Below the pieces are notes generated by a model. That model was given only the letters and a program-made list of their open reading frames with translations. It did not search any database and was not told where the DNA came from. Positions 11,845-23,727 of a DNA stretch of 64,000 bases are shown piece after piece (within the stretch, counting starts at the first letter, position 1; each line of letters begins with the position of its first letter). The DNA is from Ilex aquifolium. Its lineage: Eukaryota; Streptophyta; Magnoliopsida; Aquifoliales; Aquifoliaceae. A program made the position numbers and the translations under genes. The DNA lies in NCBI GenBank assembly GCA_951799425.1, contig OX637391.1, forward strand, positions 27,275,701 through 27,339,700, given 5' to 3'.

Positions 11845-13542
11845 CTTTGCTAGTCCCTAGCAAACAAAATGTAAAAACAAGCAAACAAAAATAAACCTAT
11901 ACTAATTCCGCAATTGCATTTAGCACATGCAACAAGCCTTTAAACCCCTAGGTGATCCCTAGTGGACGAGTTTTGTCTCGTGAAGGTTTCCAGTGAAGGT
12001 ACCTACAAACTTCTTGCTAATATCCAATATTTAAAGTATATTCCCCTATCTTAACTAGCAATGAGATTTCAATAAAAAGCTATGTTCAAAACATCCTAAC
12101 TAAAAACACATGCAACACATTATAGCTTTAAATGCTATTCTAGAGTATTCACCTATACATTTCCTTTCAAAACTCGTGTGTGTGTGAACTGAACATGTAA
12201 TTTAAGCATTTACACAACAGAATTCACATTCACGTGGCTATCCAAATTAAGCTTTGATGCAAAAACTCACCAAGGGTTTCTCTCAAAAATGAATAACTCA
12301 ATGATTATCCTAGCATGCACTCCATGTGTATATGTGAGATAGAATCTTATTCACAAACCAAAATGCTCACATATAATCCAAAAATGAAGCACATGTATAC
12401 AAATGAAACAACCTTGGCATAATCTCATGAAAGGAATGCTAGGGCATTAGATAGTAAAATTAACTTCTCTTTTTCTTTAAAAGTATGCATCCCCCATGCT
12501 TCTCTAGATCTTTTAGGACTTTCATGGGTTATAATGGGGCCTTGGGGTGATGTTGTGGTAAGGGAAACGAAGGATATAGGATAACAAAGAGGGTTGTTCC
12601 GAGTGAGAGACATTAATCTTAGAAAAACACTTCCCTTTTATGGGATTTTGATTTTCACACCATCACCACATCCTTTGTTTCTTTTCTTTCTTTTCCTTTA
12701 CATTTTTCCCTTTTCTTTTTCTCTTTATTTTCTTCTTCTGACCCCTTTTCTTCCTTTTCTTGGATTATCATTTTTTTTTTCTTTCATTGAACTCTATGCG
12801 TTCCAACATCATTCACCCCTTTTTGCTTGAGTTTCCACACCATACTTCCTTCTTTTGCAATCACTCATTTTTGTTTTAGGAACAACCAAGGTAAGGTAGG
12901 TATTTCTTATTTTCTTTGGCTTGGTTCAATGTGTGGCATAGAAATGAATTCAATTAAGGCTCAATCATGGCACTAGGGATAAATTTCACAAGAAAAAGGC
13001 TTAGGCTCAAAGCATTCAAAAATGGCCTAAGATCATCTCTAGATAAGCATATGGGAGCATTGTACAATCAAGACAAAGTCAATCAACTACCCAAATACAC
13101 CTAACCAAAACAAGCATAATGAGATTATTGAACAAATGTGGAATTTGAAAAATTGTTCCTTGAGTAAATGTAAGTTCCCTCCAAACAAGAATTGGCACTA
13201 AAGCTCACACGGGTACTTACTCATCTCCACTATTCATGTCAAGCACTCAAATGTGAACTCAATCCGTAAATTGTCCAAATTACACATTCAAGGTGCACAA
13301 TGGTTGAGTTTGAAAGAAAACACATATGTGATACTCAAACATAGGATAAACTTCTATAATGTGCTCATGTATTCAAAGTTAAAAATGAAGATCAAGCAAT
13401 TCACAAATCCCATAACAATTAGGATAGAGGAATATAGTTCAATATTGAATACTTTTCACAAAAATGGTCAAAAAATTTTAAAATTTTCACATTTCCAACT
13501 TATTCTATACAAAAAGTGGTGGAACATGTAAATGATGCACCT

Positions 13543-13579
13543 CACCCCCCAACTTGAACTATGCATTGTCCTCAATGCA
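13543..13579 (-). promoter_or_regulatory. Internal hairpin plus polypurine copy, array unit 1
   Basis: Minus strand TGCATTG-AGGA-CAATGCA (13562-13579), then 7 bases, then AAGTTGGGGGGTG (13543-13555). Compared with AACATTG...CAATGTT in the TTCGAA family, two stem pairs differ and both changes keep pairing. Confidence 0.55.
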
Positions 13580-14098
13580 CAAGGAATCATGCAAATGAGA
13601 AAAACGAAAGTAAATTGGGAAATGAGATACCCTTTTTTTTTTTTTTTTTTTTTTTTATCTATGTACATTAATAAAACACAAAAAACTTGTTTACACCCCC
13701 CAACTTAGACTAAAACATGATATTGAATGAGTTTGTCTATGATGATGCTCAAAATGAAATGAGTCCAAATTAGGGAGAGGTAAACAATTTCTACACTACA
13801 ACATCAAGAAAAGAAAAATATAACAGTTAAAAGAAATCTAACTACTATATACATCGAAACAAAGCAAAAAGGGCTCATATCAATCCGGCTTCAATTCGGA
13901 TATGACCTTGCGCCCATGAATTTTTTTGATTTTAAAATTTTTGTGTTGTATAAATGCCCTTTCTATCCAACCATACAAGGGATAATAATTCAAAAATCTC
14001 AACCGAACCAAGATGTATGCGAGTTTATGCAATGCAACAAATGGAATATGCAATTTCTCATTAAGAACACTTGACTCCATTTCAATGCCCTCCCCAAG

Positions 14099-14650
14099 TT
14101 AAGAAATGTGAATCTCAACACCACTCAAAGATGGCAAAATGACCTTGGGCTCATTAGCCTCATGTGAGATAATAACTTCATTAAATGTTTCACAATCTAG
14201 AGTGGTGGGAGATTCAACATCAATATGCATTTCAATGGGGGGATCATTCTCAATACATTGACTATGCTCAAGGTGTTGTTCTTCATGCATAACAATTATA
14301 GCATTAGTCAATGTATCAAGTTGTTGAGTTATTTGGGCATTGAATTCCATTTGGCTTTGCATAAACTCGCCTAATTGGGCATTGAATTCCAATTGGCATT
14401 GCATAAACTCGCAAAAAGTATTTTCCAATGCTTGTTCGGTTAAGTCCTCATACGTTGGATAATGGCAAAATTCATTTGGTGGTGTGAGATTGGATGGAAA
14501 ATTATACGGTTCATTCTCCCAACCATAACTCGGATAACTCGGTGAAACATAATGGTTGGGGTAAAAGTTTTCGCATGCAAAGTCTTGAACTGGATAATTT
14601 ATTTGGCACATACAAGAGATGAGCCAAAGGTCATCACAAATCTCACACAC
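14099..14650 (-). pseudogene. Gag-like remnant ORF, array copy 1
   Basis: 183 codons, ATG at 14650. The composition and repeated segment (EFMQCQLEFNAQ, EFMQSQMEFNAQ) and the YPSYGWENEP stretch resemble the region after the zinc knuckle of Athila-group Gag; compare NQFMQSQMNYN in the gag at 55374-55415. There is no knuckle, capsid fold or protease. It is probably a leftover of Gag rather than a working protein, although the frame is open and the second copy (18973-19524) is identical in translation. That identity reflects recent duplication and is not evidence of selection. Confidence 0.55.
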
Positions 14651-14812
14651 ATTTTAATAATAAGGGGCATTTGATACATTTTCATAATAATTATAAGACA
14701 TTATATAAAACAAAATATTTACAAGTTAGACGACATACCTTGGCCCGTGATGAAAATCACAAGACTTACCTTATGCCGTCCCAAAATCACCCTCGAACTC
14801 GACGCTTAACCT

Positions 14813-14830
14813 TCCCCGGCAACGGCGCCA
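14813..14830 (-). other. Primer-binding site, array unit 1
   Basis: Minus strand TGGCGCCGTTGCCGGGGA, the perfect tRNA-Asp-type site of Athila-group elements, 3 bases from the LTR end. Confidence 0.85.
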
Positions 14831-14833
14831 AAA

Positions 14834-16702
14834 TGATTGATGGAAAAACGTTGTTGTATCCTAACCTCTAAACATCATCCCTAAATGTGTGTATGACTTA
14901 TAGGAATGGGTGAGTGTCACTCTCACTCGGAATGATGCAACAGATTAGGCAACAATGGAATGGTGATGGAAATGAATGGAATGAACAAAATGTTATGAAA
15001 TGGAATGCGTGTGTGGTGAACAAAAGTGCTCCCCAATCGCAAGGAGTCTTTCGTTGTCGGTGTTTTACTTGGAAGAGTATTCCAAGGTCGTCTCCTCAGG
15101 GAAGGAAAAGGAGTTTTGTGAAAGTGATTTTGCAAAAGTGAAAAGAAAATGTAAAATCTTTTGTTTGAGTTTTGTGTTTGGTTTGTAAATGAAAATGCAA
15201 ATAAAGCAAGTGTTGGCTAATCCAAATGGTTCATTCCAATGGGAATACCAAATCAACTCAAAGCCTTCCTCCGATTGAGCATGAATGAACGATTGATTCG
15301 GGGGAAGCTAGGGACGAGATTGGTGAGTATCTAAGCATAAACCGTGACTAGGCTTACGAAATATCAAAGGCTCACCAACTCATCCACTCTCAACCCCGTC
15401 AAACCGAACCATTTGACTCTAAAGGGAGGAATGAAGAAGAGTTGAAAATGGTATTCCCAAGAGGAATTTTCCCTTGGATTAACCAACTTAAATCCTAGCT
15501 ACTCATATTAACAATGCAAGACAAGCATAAAGGAAATGGACATGGAAGGGAAATGGAGCATGGAACTTAACTTACAACAAGAAATCTAAGCTATGAAAGA
15601 AAAATATGCAATACCCAATATAAAAGCTTGAAATGAAGAAAACTTAAATAATAATGGTGAAATGAAGAACATGAAAGTAAACTTGCAATAAACTTGAAAG
15701 GAATGACATTAAAGACAATAAATGAAGCTTACAAGGTTCTTACATTAAACTACAAGTGAAAGAGTGGAAGAAAAATGCAAAAACGTCACTTTGAGCACTA
15801 TTCATCATCTTCCCCCTTGGAGCTTTCTATATCTAATCCTAAGCTTAGGTAGCCAACTCCCTATACAATGTGTAATGCTGAATGTATGGAGTGTAGAGAC
15901 ATGCATTTTCGTGCATGGTGGTCCCCCCAAGGTGTGTGCAAAGCCTCCAATCAAGAGGGGGCTGAGTTGATGGGTCTTGACAGGCTAGCCTGCAACCCCA
16001 TATGGCAGCCCACTTCTCTCTCCTCTTCATTCAATGTCAAGCCTCCAAAATCTTCCATTTGTGTAAGGGAGGCATGGTTGTAGGGATAAAATGTCAGGCT
16101 AGGCGTGGGAGAAGTGTAGGTGGGACCCCCAAGCAAGTAGAGCAAGAAAGAAGCCGTTCTGGGCACTTCTGGACGACCTACCGGTAGTGACTACCGGTAG
16201 TTATTTGCTACTGGAGTGCTAACTACCGGTAGGTATTTCCGGTAGTTGTCTGCTCTGGACCAGTTGTCGTAGAATTGGCATAACTTTTGATCCAACCATC
16301 CGATTGAGCTGAAATTTGGACACAATATAGAAGACATCCAGATCTACAACTGTCATGTTTTGAACTTTTCCTGATTCTGAGTAGATCATGGCCAAAATGG
16401 AGGAAAACCAAGGCAGTGCTTCCAAATGATGTGGCTACTGATGCCCTTGTTCCCAAGCACCAATGCCTTATTGATTTCTTCACTTTTAAGCCTCCAATTC
16501 TTCATGTATTGTGTCTATGCCTTCACCACACATCCATCATAGTTGCAAGGTTATAAAATACATGATTTAAGGTATAAAAACATGCAACATCAAAATATCA
16601 ACATTATTGACAATTTTGGCTAACACTAAGTATTTAAATGCAAAAGTTGAGTTATAATGCATGTAATGAGCCCTTCAAATATGCAATATTATGCGCTCAT
16701 CA
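14834..16702 (-). repeat. Array LTR b (middle, chimeric)
   Basis: 1869 bp. Up to about 15464 it shares every variant I found with LTR c; from about 15583 on it shares every variant with LTR a. The switch lies in a ~120 bp stretch with no distinguishing sites. This is the product expected when LTR c of one chromatid crosses over with LTR a of another. Confidence 0.95.
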
Positions 16703-16718
16703 CACCCCCCAACTTAAG
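16703..16718 (-). other. Polypurine tract, array copy 2
   Basis: Same as 11829-11844, abutting LTR b. Confidence 0.85.
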
Positions 16719-18972
16719 CTTTGCTAGTCCCTAGCAAACAAAATGTAAAAACAAGCAAACAAAAATAAACCTATACTAATTCCGCAATTGCATTTAGCAC
16801 ATGCAACAAGCCTTTAAACCCCTAGGTGATCCCTAGTGGACGAGTTTTGTCTCGTGAAGGTTTCCAGTGAAGGTACCTACAAACTTCTTGCTAATATCCA
16901 ATATTTAAAGTATATTCCCCTATCTTAACTAGCAATGAGATTTCAATAAAAAGCTATGTTCAAAACATCCTAACTAAAAACACATGCAACACATTATAGC
17001 TTTAAATGCTATTCTAGAGTATTCACCTATACATTTCCTTTCAAAACTCGTGTGTGTGTGAACTGAACATGTAATTTAAGCATTTACACAACAGAATTCA
17101 CATTCACGTGGCTATCCAAATTAAGCTTTGATGCAAAAACTCACCAAGGGTTTCTCTCAAAAATGAATAACTCAATGATTATCCTAGCATGCACTCCATG
17201 TGTATATGTGAGATAGAATCTTATTCACAAACCAAAATGCTCACATATAATCCAAAAATGAAGCACATGTATACAAATGAAACAACCTTGGCATAATCTC
17301 ATGAAAGGAATGCTAGGGCATTAGATAGTAAAATTAACTTCTCTTTTTCTTTAAAAGTATGCATCCCCCATGCTTCTCTAGATCTTTTAGGACTTTCATG
17401 GGTTATAATGGGGCCTTGGGGTGATGTTGTGGTAAGGGAAACGAAGGATATAGGATAACAAAGAGGGTTGTTCCGAGTGAGAGACATTAATCTTAGAAAA
17501 ACACTTCCCTTTTATGGGATTTTGATTTTCACACCATCACCACATCCTTTGTTTCTTTTCTTTCTTTTCCTTTACATTTTTCCCTTTTCTTTTTCTCTTT
17601 ATTTTCTTCTTCTGACCCCTTTTCTTCCTTTTCTTGGATTATCATTTTTTTTTTCTTTCATTGAACTCTATGCGTTCCAACATCATTCACCCCTTTTTGC
17701 TTGAGTTTCCACACCATACTTCCTTCTTTTGCAATCACTCATTTTTGTTTTAGGAACAACCAAGGTAAGGTAGGTATTTCTTATTTTCTTTGGCTTGGTT
17801 CAATGTGTGGCATAGAAATGAATTCAATTAAGGCTCAATCATGGCACTAGGGATAAATTTCACAAGAAAAAGGCTTAGGCTCAAAGCATTCAAAAATGGC
17901 CTAAGATCATCTCTAGATAAGCATATGGGAGCATTGTACAATCAAGACAAAGTCAATCAACTACCCAAATACACCTAACCAAAACAAGCATAATGAGATT
18001 ATTGAACAAATGTGGAATTTGAAAAATTGTTCCTTGAGTAAATGTAAGTTCCCTCCAAACAAGAATTGGCACTAAAGCTCACACGGGTACTTACTCATCT
18101 CCACTATTCATGTCAAGCACTCAAATGTGAACTCAATCCGTAAATTGTCCAAATTACACATTCAAGGTGCACAATGGTTGAGTTTGAAAGAAAACACATA
18201 TGTGATACTCAAACATAGGATAAACTTCTATAATGTGCTCATGTATTCAAAGTTAAAAATGAAGATCAAGCAATTCACAAATCCCATAACAATTAGGATA
18301 GAGGAATATAGTTCAATATTGAATACTTTTCACAAAAATGGTCAAAAAATTTTAAAATTTTCACATTTCCAACTTATTCTATACAAAAAGTGGTGGAACA
18401 TGTAAATGATGCACCTCACCCCCCAACTTGAACTATGCATTGTCCTCAATGCACAAGGAATCATGCAAATGAGAAAAACGAAAGTAAATTGGGAAATGAG
18501 ATACCCTTTTTTTTTTTTTTTTTTTTTTTTATCTATGTACATTAATAAAACACAAAAAACTTGTTTACACCCCCCAACTTAGACTAAAACATGATATTGA
18601 ATGAGTTTGTCTATGATGATGCTCAAAATGAAATGAGTCCAAATTAGGGAGAGGTAAACAATTTCTACACTACAACATCAAGAAAAGAAAAATATAACAG
18701 TTAAAAGAAATCTAACTACTATATACATCGAAACAAAGCAAAAAGGGCTCATATCAATCCGGCTTCAATTCGGATATGACCTTGCGCCCATGAATTTTTT
18801 TGATTTTAAAATTTTTGTGTTGTATAAATGCCCTTTCTATCCAACCATACAAGGGATAATAATTCAAAAATCTCAACCGAACCAAGATGTATGCGAGTTT
18901 ATGCAATGCAACAAATGGAATATGCAATTTCTCATTAAGAACACTTGACTCCATTTCAATGCCCTCCCCAAG

Positions 18973-19524
18973 TTAAGAAATGTGAATCTCAACACCACTC
19001 AAAGATGGCAAAATGACCTTGGGCTCATTAGCCTCATGTGAGATAATAACTTCATTAAATGTTTCACAATCTAGAGTGGTGGGAGATTCAACATCAATAT
19101 GCATTTCAATGGGGGGATCATTCTCAATACATTGACTATGCTCAAGGTGTTGTTCTTCATGCATAACAATTATAGCATTAGTCAATGTATCAAGTTGTTG
19201 AGTTATTTGGGCATTGAATTCCATTTGGCTTTGCATAAACTCGCCTAATTGGGCATTGAATTCCAATTGGCATTGCATAAACTCGCAAAAAGTATTTTCC
19301 AATGCTTGTTCGGTTAAGTCCTCATACGTTGGATAATGGCAAAATTCATTTGGTGGTGTGAGATTGGATGGAAAATTATACGGTTCATTCTCCCAACCAT
19401 AACTCGGATAACTCGGTGAAACATAATGGTTGGGGTAAAAGTTTTCGCATGCAAAGTCTTGAACTGGATAATTTATTTGGCACATACAAGAGATGAGCCA
19501 AAGGTCATCACAAATCTCACACAC
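18973..19524 (-). pseudogene. Gag-like remnant ORF, array copy 2
   Basis: Identical translation to 14099-14650 (183 codons, ATG at 19524), 4874 bp further along. The same comments on identity and function apply. Confidence 0.55.
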
Positions 19525-19686
19525 ATTTTAATAATAAGGGGCATTTGATACATTTTCATAATAATTATAAGACATTATATAAAACAAAATATTTACAAGT
19601 TAGACGACATACCTTGGCCCGTGATGAAAATCACAAGACTTACCTTATGCCGTCCCAAAATCACCCTCGAACTCGACGCTTAACCT

Positions 19687-19704
19687 TCCCCGGCAACGGC
19701 GCCA
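19687..19704 (-). other. Primer-binding site, array unit 2
   Basis: Identical to the site at 14813-14830; lies 3 bases from the end of LTR c. Confidence 0.85.
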
Positions 19705-19707
19705 AAA

Positions 19708-21576
19708 TGATTGATGGAAAAACGTTGTTGTATCCTAACCTCTAAACATCATCCCTAAATGTGTGTATGACTTATAGGAATGGGTGAGTGTCACTCTCAC
19801 TCGGAATGATGCAACAGATTAGGCAACAATGGAATGGTGATGGAAATGAATGGAATGAACAAAATGTTATGAAATGGAATGCGTGTGTGGTGAACAAAAG
19901 TGCTCCCCAATCGCAAGGAGTCTTTCGTTGTCGGTGTTTTACTTGGAAGAGTATTCCAAGGTCGTCTCCTCAGGGAAGGAAAAGGAGTTTTGTGAAAGTG
20001 ATTTTGCAAAAGTGAAAAGAAAATGTAAAATCTTTTGTTTGAGTTTTGTGTTTGGTTTGTAAATGAAAATGCAAATAAAGCAAGTGTTGGCTAATCCAAA
20101 TGGTTCATTCCAATGGGAATACCAAATCAACTCAAAGCCTTCCTCCGATTGAGCATGAATGAACGATTGATTCGGGGGAAGCTAGGGACGAGATTGGTGA
20201 GTATCTAAGCATAAACCGTGACTAGGCTTACGAAATATCAAAGGCTCACCAACTCATCCACTCTCAACCCCGTCAAACCGAACCATTTGACTCTAAAGGG
20301 AGGAATGAAGAAGAGTTGAAAATGGTATTCCCAAGAGGAATTTTCCCTTGGATTAACCAACTTAAATCCTAGCTACTCATATTAACAATGCAAGACAAGC
20401 ATAAAGGAAATGGACATGGAAGGGAAATGGAGCATGGAACTTAACTTACAACAAGAAATCAAAAGCTATGAAAGAAAAATATGCAATACCCAATATAAAA
20501 GCTTGAAATGAAGAAAACTTAAATAATAATGGTGAAATGAAGAACATGAAAGTAAACTTGCAATAAACTTGAAAGGAATGACATTAAAGACAATAAATGA
20601 GGCTTACAAGGTTCTTACATTAAACTACAAGTGAAAGAGTGGAAGAAAAATGCAAAAACGTCACTTTGAGCACTATTCATCATTCTCCCCCTTGGAGCTT
20701 TCTATATCTAATCCTAAGCTTAGGTAGCCAACTCCCTATACAATGTGTAATGCTGAATGTATGGAGTGTAGAGACATGCATTTTCGTGCATGGTGGTCCC
20801 CCCAAGGTGTGTGCAAAGCCTCCAATCAAGAGGGGGCTGAGTTGATGGGTCTTGACAGGCTAGCCTGCAACCCCATATGGCAGCCCACTTCTCTCTCCTC
20901 TTCATCAATGTCAAGCCTCCAAAATCTTCCATTTGTGTAAGGGAGGCATGGTTGTAGGGATAAAATGTCAGGCTAGGCGTGGGAGAAGTGTAGGTGGGAC
21001 CCCCAAGCAAGTGGAGCAAGAAAGAAGCCGTTCTGTGCACTTCTGGACGACCTACCGGTAGTGACTACCGGTAGTTATTTGCTACTGGAGTGCTAACTAC
21101 CGGTAGGTATTTCCGGTAGTTGTCTGCTCTGGACCAGTTTTCGTAGAATTGGTATAACTTTTGATCCAACCATCCGATTGAGCTGAAATTTGGACACAAT
21201 ATAGAAGACATCCAGATCTACAACTTTCATGTTTTGAACTTTTCCTGATTCTGAGTAGATCATGGCCAAAATGGATGAAAACCAAGGCAGTGCTTCCAAA
21301 TGATGTGGCTGCTAATGCCCTTGTTCCCAAGCACCAATGCCTTATTGATTTCTTCACTTTTAAGCCTCCAATTCTTCATGTATTGTGTCTATGCCTTCAC
21401 CACACATCCATCATAGTTGCAAGGTTATAAAATACATGATTTAAGGTATAAAAACATGCAACATCAAAATATCAACATTATTGACAATTTTGGCTAACAC
21501 TAAGTATTTAAATGCAAAAGTTGAGTTATAATGCATGTAATGAGCCCTTCAAATATGCAATATTATGCGCTCATCA
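19708..21576 (-). repeat. Array LTR c (outer right)
   Basis: 1869 bp. It differs from a and b in its right two-thirds (for example ATCAAAAGC versus ATCTAAGC near 20460, a small indel near 20905, several single-base changes near 21010-21310) but agrees with b in its left part. Confidence 0.95.
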
Positions 21577-21581
21577 CCTGC
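21577..21581. repeat. Target-site duplication CCTGC (right)
   Basis: Partner of 9956-9960. Confidence 0.95.
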
Positions 21582-22268
21582 CTCCCGGATGCTTCGTGCG
21601 TCCTCAACCTCTCTCTCAATGGCCATAGCTGTCTCGACCATCGAGTCCAAATCTTGTAGGCGAAGGCCCACAATCTTTCCCCGGATGGATAGTTTCAAAC
21701 CATCCTCAAACCTTCTTATCTTGGCCATGTCTGTGGCCACGTAATCATCGGCAAAGCGGTCTAATTCGGTGAACTTAGCCACATACTCCATCACCTACAT
21801 TGTCCCTTGCTTCAAGTCTAGGAATTCCCGTGCCTTTGCATGTCAAACGGTCGTTGGGAAGTATTTGCCCATGAAGAGCTCCCAAAACTCTCCCTATGTC
21901 ATGGTCTCTAAGTTCTTTGAGGCCGTTACCCAATCCCACCACAACTGGGCTTCTTCCTCTAACTGGAATGCAGCTAGTCTTATCTTAGTGGCATCTGAGG
22001 TGATTTCCATTGCCCCTAAGATTTTATTGACTTGTCGGAACCAATGGTCGGCCACCATCGAATCCGCCCTTCCCTTAAAAATTGGAGGCTTGTGTGCTTT
22101 AAACTGTTGGAGGTTACTCGTGCCTCCTTGGTTTGCATTGGCGCTAGCTTGTGCAACAGTAGCCGCCATCATGCCCATGGTTTCCGTAAAAGCATGTTGG
22201 TCGAAGGCCGGTGGTGGTTGATTATTGTTCCTCCCACCGCCTCGGCGTCCTCTTCTTCTACTTGCCAT
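21582..22268 (-). pseudogene. Gypsy gag N-terminal part (broken)
   Basis: ATG at 22268 (MASRRRGRRGGGRNNNQPPP). Capsid-type motifs follow: FKGRADSMVADHWFRQVNKI, AAFQLEEEAQLWWDWV, GEFWELFMGKYFP, AREFLDLKQGTM, VMEYVAKFTELDRFADDY, and a C-terminal part ending SIREAG at the insertion point. Three in-frame stops are visible (near 21894, 21841 and 21796); at least one looks like CGA to TGA decay. The 5' gag and the 3' portion at 9955 are separated by the 11.6 kb array. Confidence 0.9.
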
Positions 22269-22624
22269 CTACACACATGTCAAGTAGCAATGGCACACTA
22301 ACTTAGTATCCCGAGATAGGGATAAAATTTGAAACGTTTAGAATTCTCTCATTGTCTCACTAGTAGAGCGTGTGACACCACTAGTAGACATCTACACTTT
22401 GAACTATCCCGTTCATTCACTTTCCCACTCCCAAGGTTATGTTCTCTAACCCTAGTGTGTCCATTTCCATACACATTTTACCATGCATATAATTAACATA
22501 ACACGTATCGCATAACATGTAGCAATTTAAGCACATAACATGTAATGCACAATGAATGCAATGGTCTAGACCCATGCCCCATCAAGCCCTAGGTAAATCG
22601 TATACCTAAGCTCTAATACCAAGC
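22269..22624 (-). other. Gypsy leader with Met-type primer site
   Basis: About 350 bp of non-coding leader between the 5' LTR and gag. The primer site is on the minus strand at 22621-22610 (TGGTATTAGAGC, one mismatch from the initiator-Met consensus TGGTATCAGAGC). Confidence 0.75.
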
Positions 22625-23727
22625 TGTGACGCCCCAAAAACCGGGGGATCATTTATTAACTGTTGATAACCCATCAACCCACGGAAGTACCCGTGATTGT
22701 CGCACAACCCGACATCACGTCAATAGCATACTCTTAACCGGGATTATAAAAGAAAAAACAAAGTCTATATACTTTTAATCGGTTGACCCGTCCGAGGTCC
22801 AACATACCACCATTGGTAGTCTATTATTGTTCATTTATAACATTTGAAGGGAGGAAACATATATCCCAAAAGCTTGGAAAAACAGTTTTAAAATTTCAGA
22901 TTTTTGGAAAGCGTATCGGTATGTCGTACCGGTACGTTGTGCCTACTGGACCACGTTGTACCGGTATGCTCTACTGGTACGTCTTACCCAGTTTTGTCTG
23001 TTTCACCTGTTTTCAATTTCCAATCCCATCAATTCCATTCCAAAACCATCCCATACATGTTTAAAGAAATTTTTCACATAAAACATGCTATGTACAATAC
23101 CTATTTCAAGCAATTCCATATATTTACATGCCAAAACTAAGTTTTCATAATAATTTTACAAAAACTCAAAATAAAGCCACATTCCGGCTTTTTTCATCCA
23201 CGGGGCTCAAATTAGGAGCCATCCACTGGCGTATATCCCGCACCTGAAATATTTTTCCCGTATAGGGTGAGCTACGCTCAATCGAGTATCTCCTAAAGAG
23301 GTTACTCCCCAACCTAGATGCATACGAAATATTCACATGCCAACAATCAACAACTCATAACATTCCAATTTAGAATATGCATTCCATGTTGGGATCTACC
23401 GTGCCATGCCATGAAATGAGATGAGACTCACTCACGCACATCAACCCAAGCCCTTCCCAGCTCCTCAACACATGCAAGTGCCAATGTGTATGAATCCGTC
23501 ATCTATGTTACATATCAAATGACATTTACCAATCTAGGGTCTTTGTAGGGGTGGATGTTCATGGACTTACACCAAGGGTCACCCAACCCACATGAAATTT
23601 ACGGACTTCCACCGAGGGTTCCGCGTACACCCACACACTTCATAGGCCGAACCAAGGGAGTGCGTATCTCAATCACCGGGCCTTGCACCCGAGGGATCTT
23701 CTACCAAGCTTACTCGAGCCCACCCGT

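Larger units (their letters stand above)
11829..14833 (-). mobile_element. Array internal region 1
   Basis: About 3.0 kb. On the minus strand: primer site (14813-14830), a gag-like remnant ORF (14650-14099), two further AAGTTGGGGGGTG tracts (13694-13706 and 13543-13555) with a hairpin at 13562-13579, a long T run (about 13631-13656), a pyrimidine-rich stretch (about 12655-12790, plus strand), then the polypurine tract. No RT, integrase or other coding region is visible. Confidence 0.9.
16703..19707 (-). mobile_element. Array internal region 2
   Basis: A near-identical second copy of 11829-14833, offset by about 4874 bp, with the same ORF, hairpin module (18417-18453), long T run and primer site (19687-19704). 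I saw no clear differences from copy 1 in the stretches I compared, which fits a recent duplication. Confidence 0.9.
9961..21576 (-). mobile_element. Tandem LTR-int-LTR-int-LTR array, Athila-like non-autonomous element
   Basis: Three ~1.87 kb LTRs alternate with two ~3.0 kb internal regions; period about 4874 bp. On the minus strand each LTR begins TGATGAGCGC and ends CATCAATCA. The internal regions carry a tRNA-Asp primer site next to the LTR end and a CTTAAGTTGGGGGGTG polypurine tract at the other end. The outer boundaries carry a single 5-bp TSD (CCTGC), so the array arose from one insertion followed by internal duplication. There is no pol; only a gag-like remnant ORF. Same family as the solo LTRs at 23728 and 59996. 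Confidence 0.95.

Noticed and set aside
12594-12830. Hydrophobic Phe/Leu-rich ORF, repeated at 17468-17704
   Set aside because: Encoded by a pyrimidine-rich stretch of the non-coding internal region; the duplicate reflects the tandem array, not conservation.
9961-21576. Three separate insertions of the array family
   Set aside because: No TSD or host sequence between units; only the outer ends carry CCTGC, and the middle LTR is chimeric.
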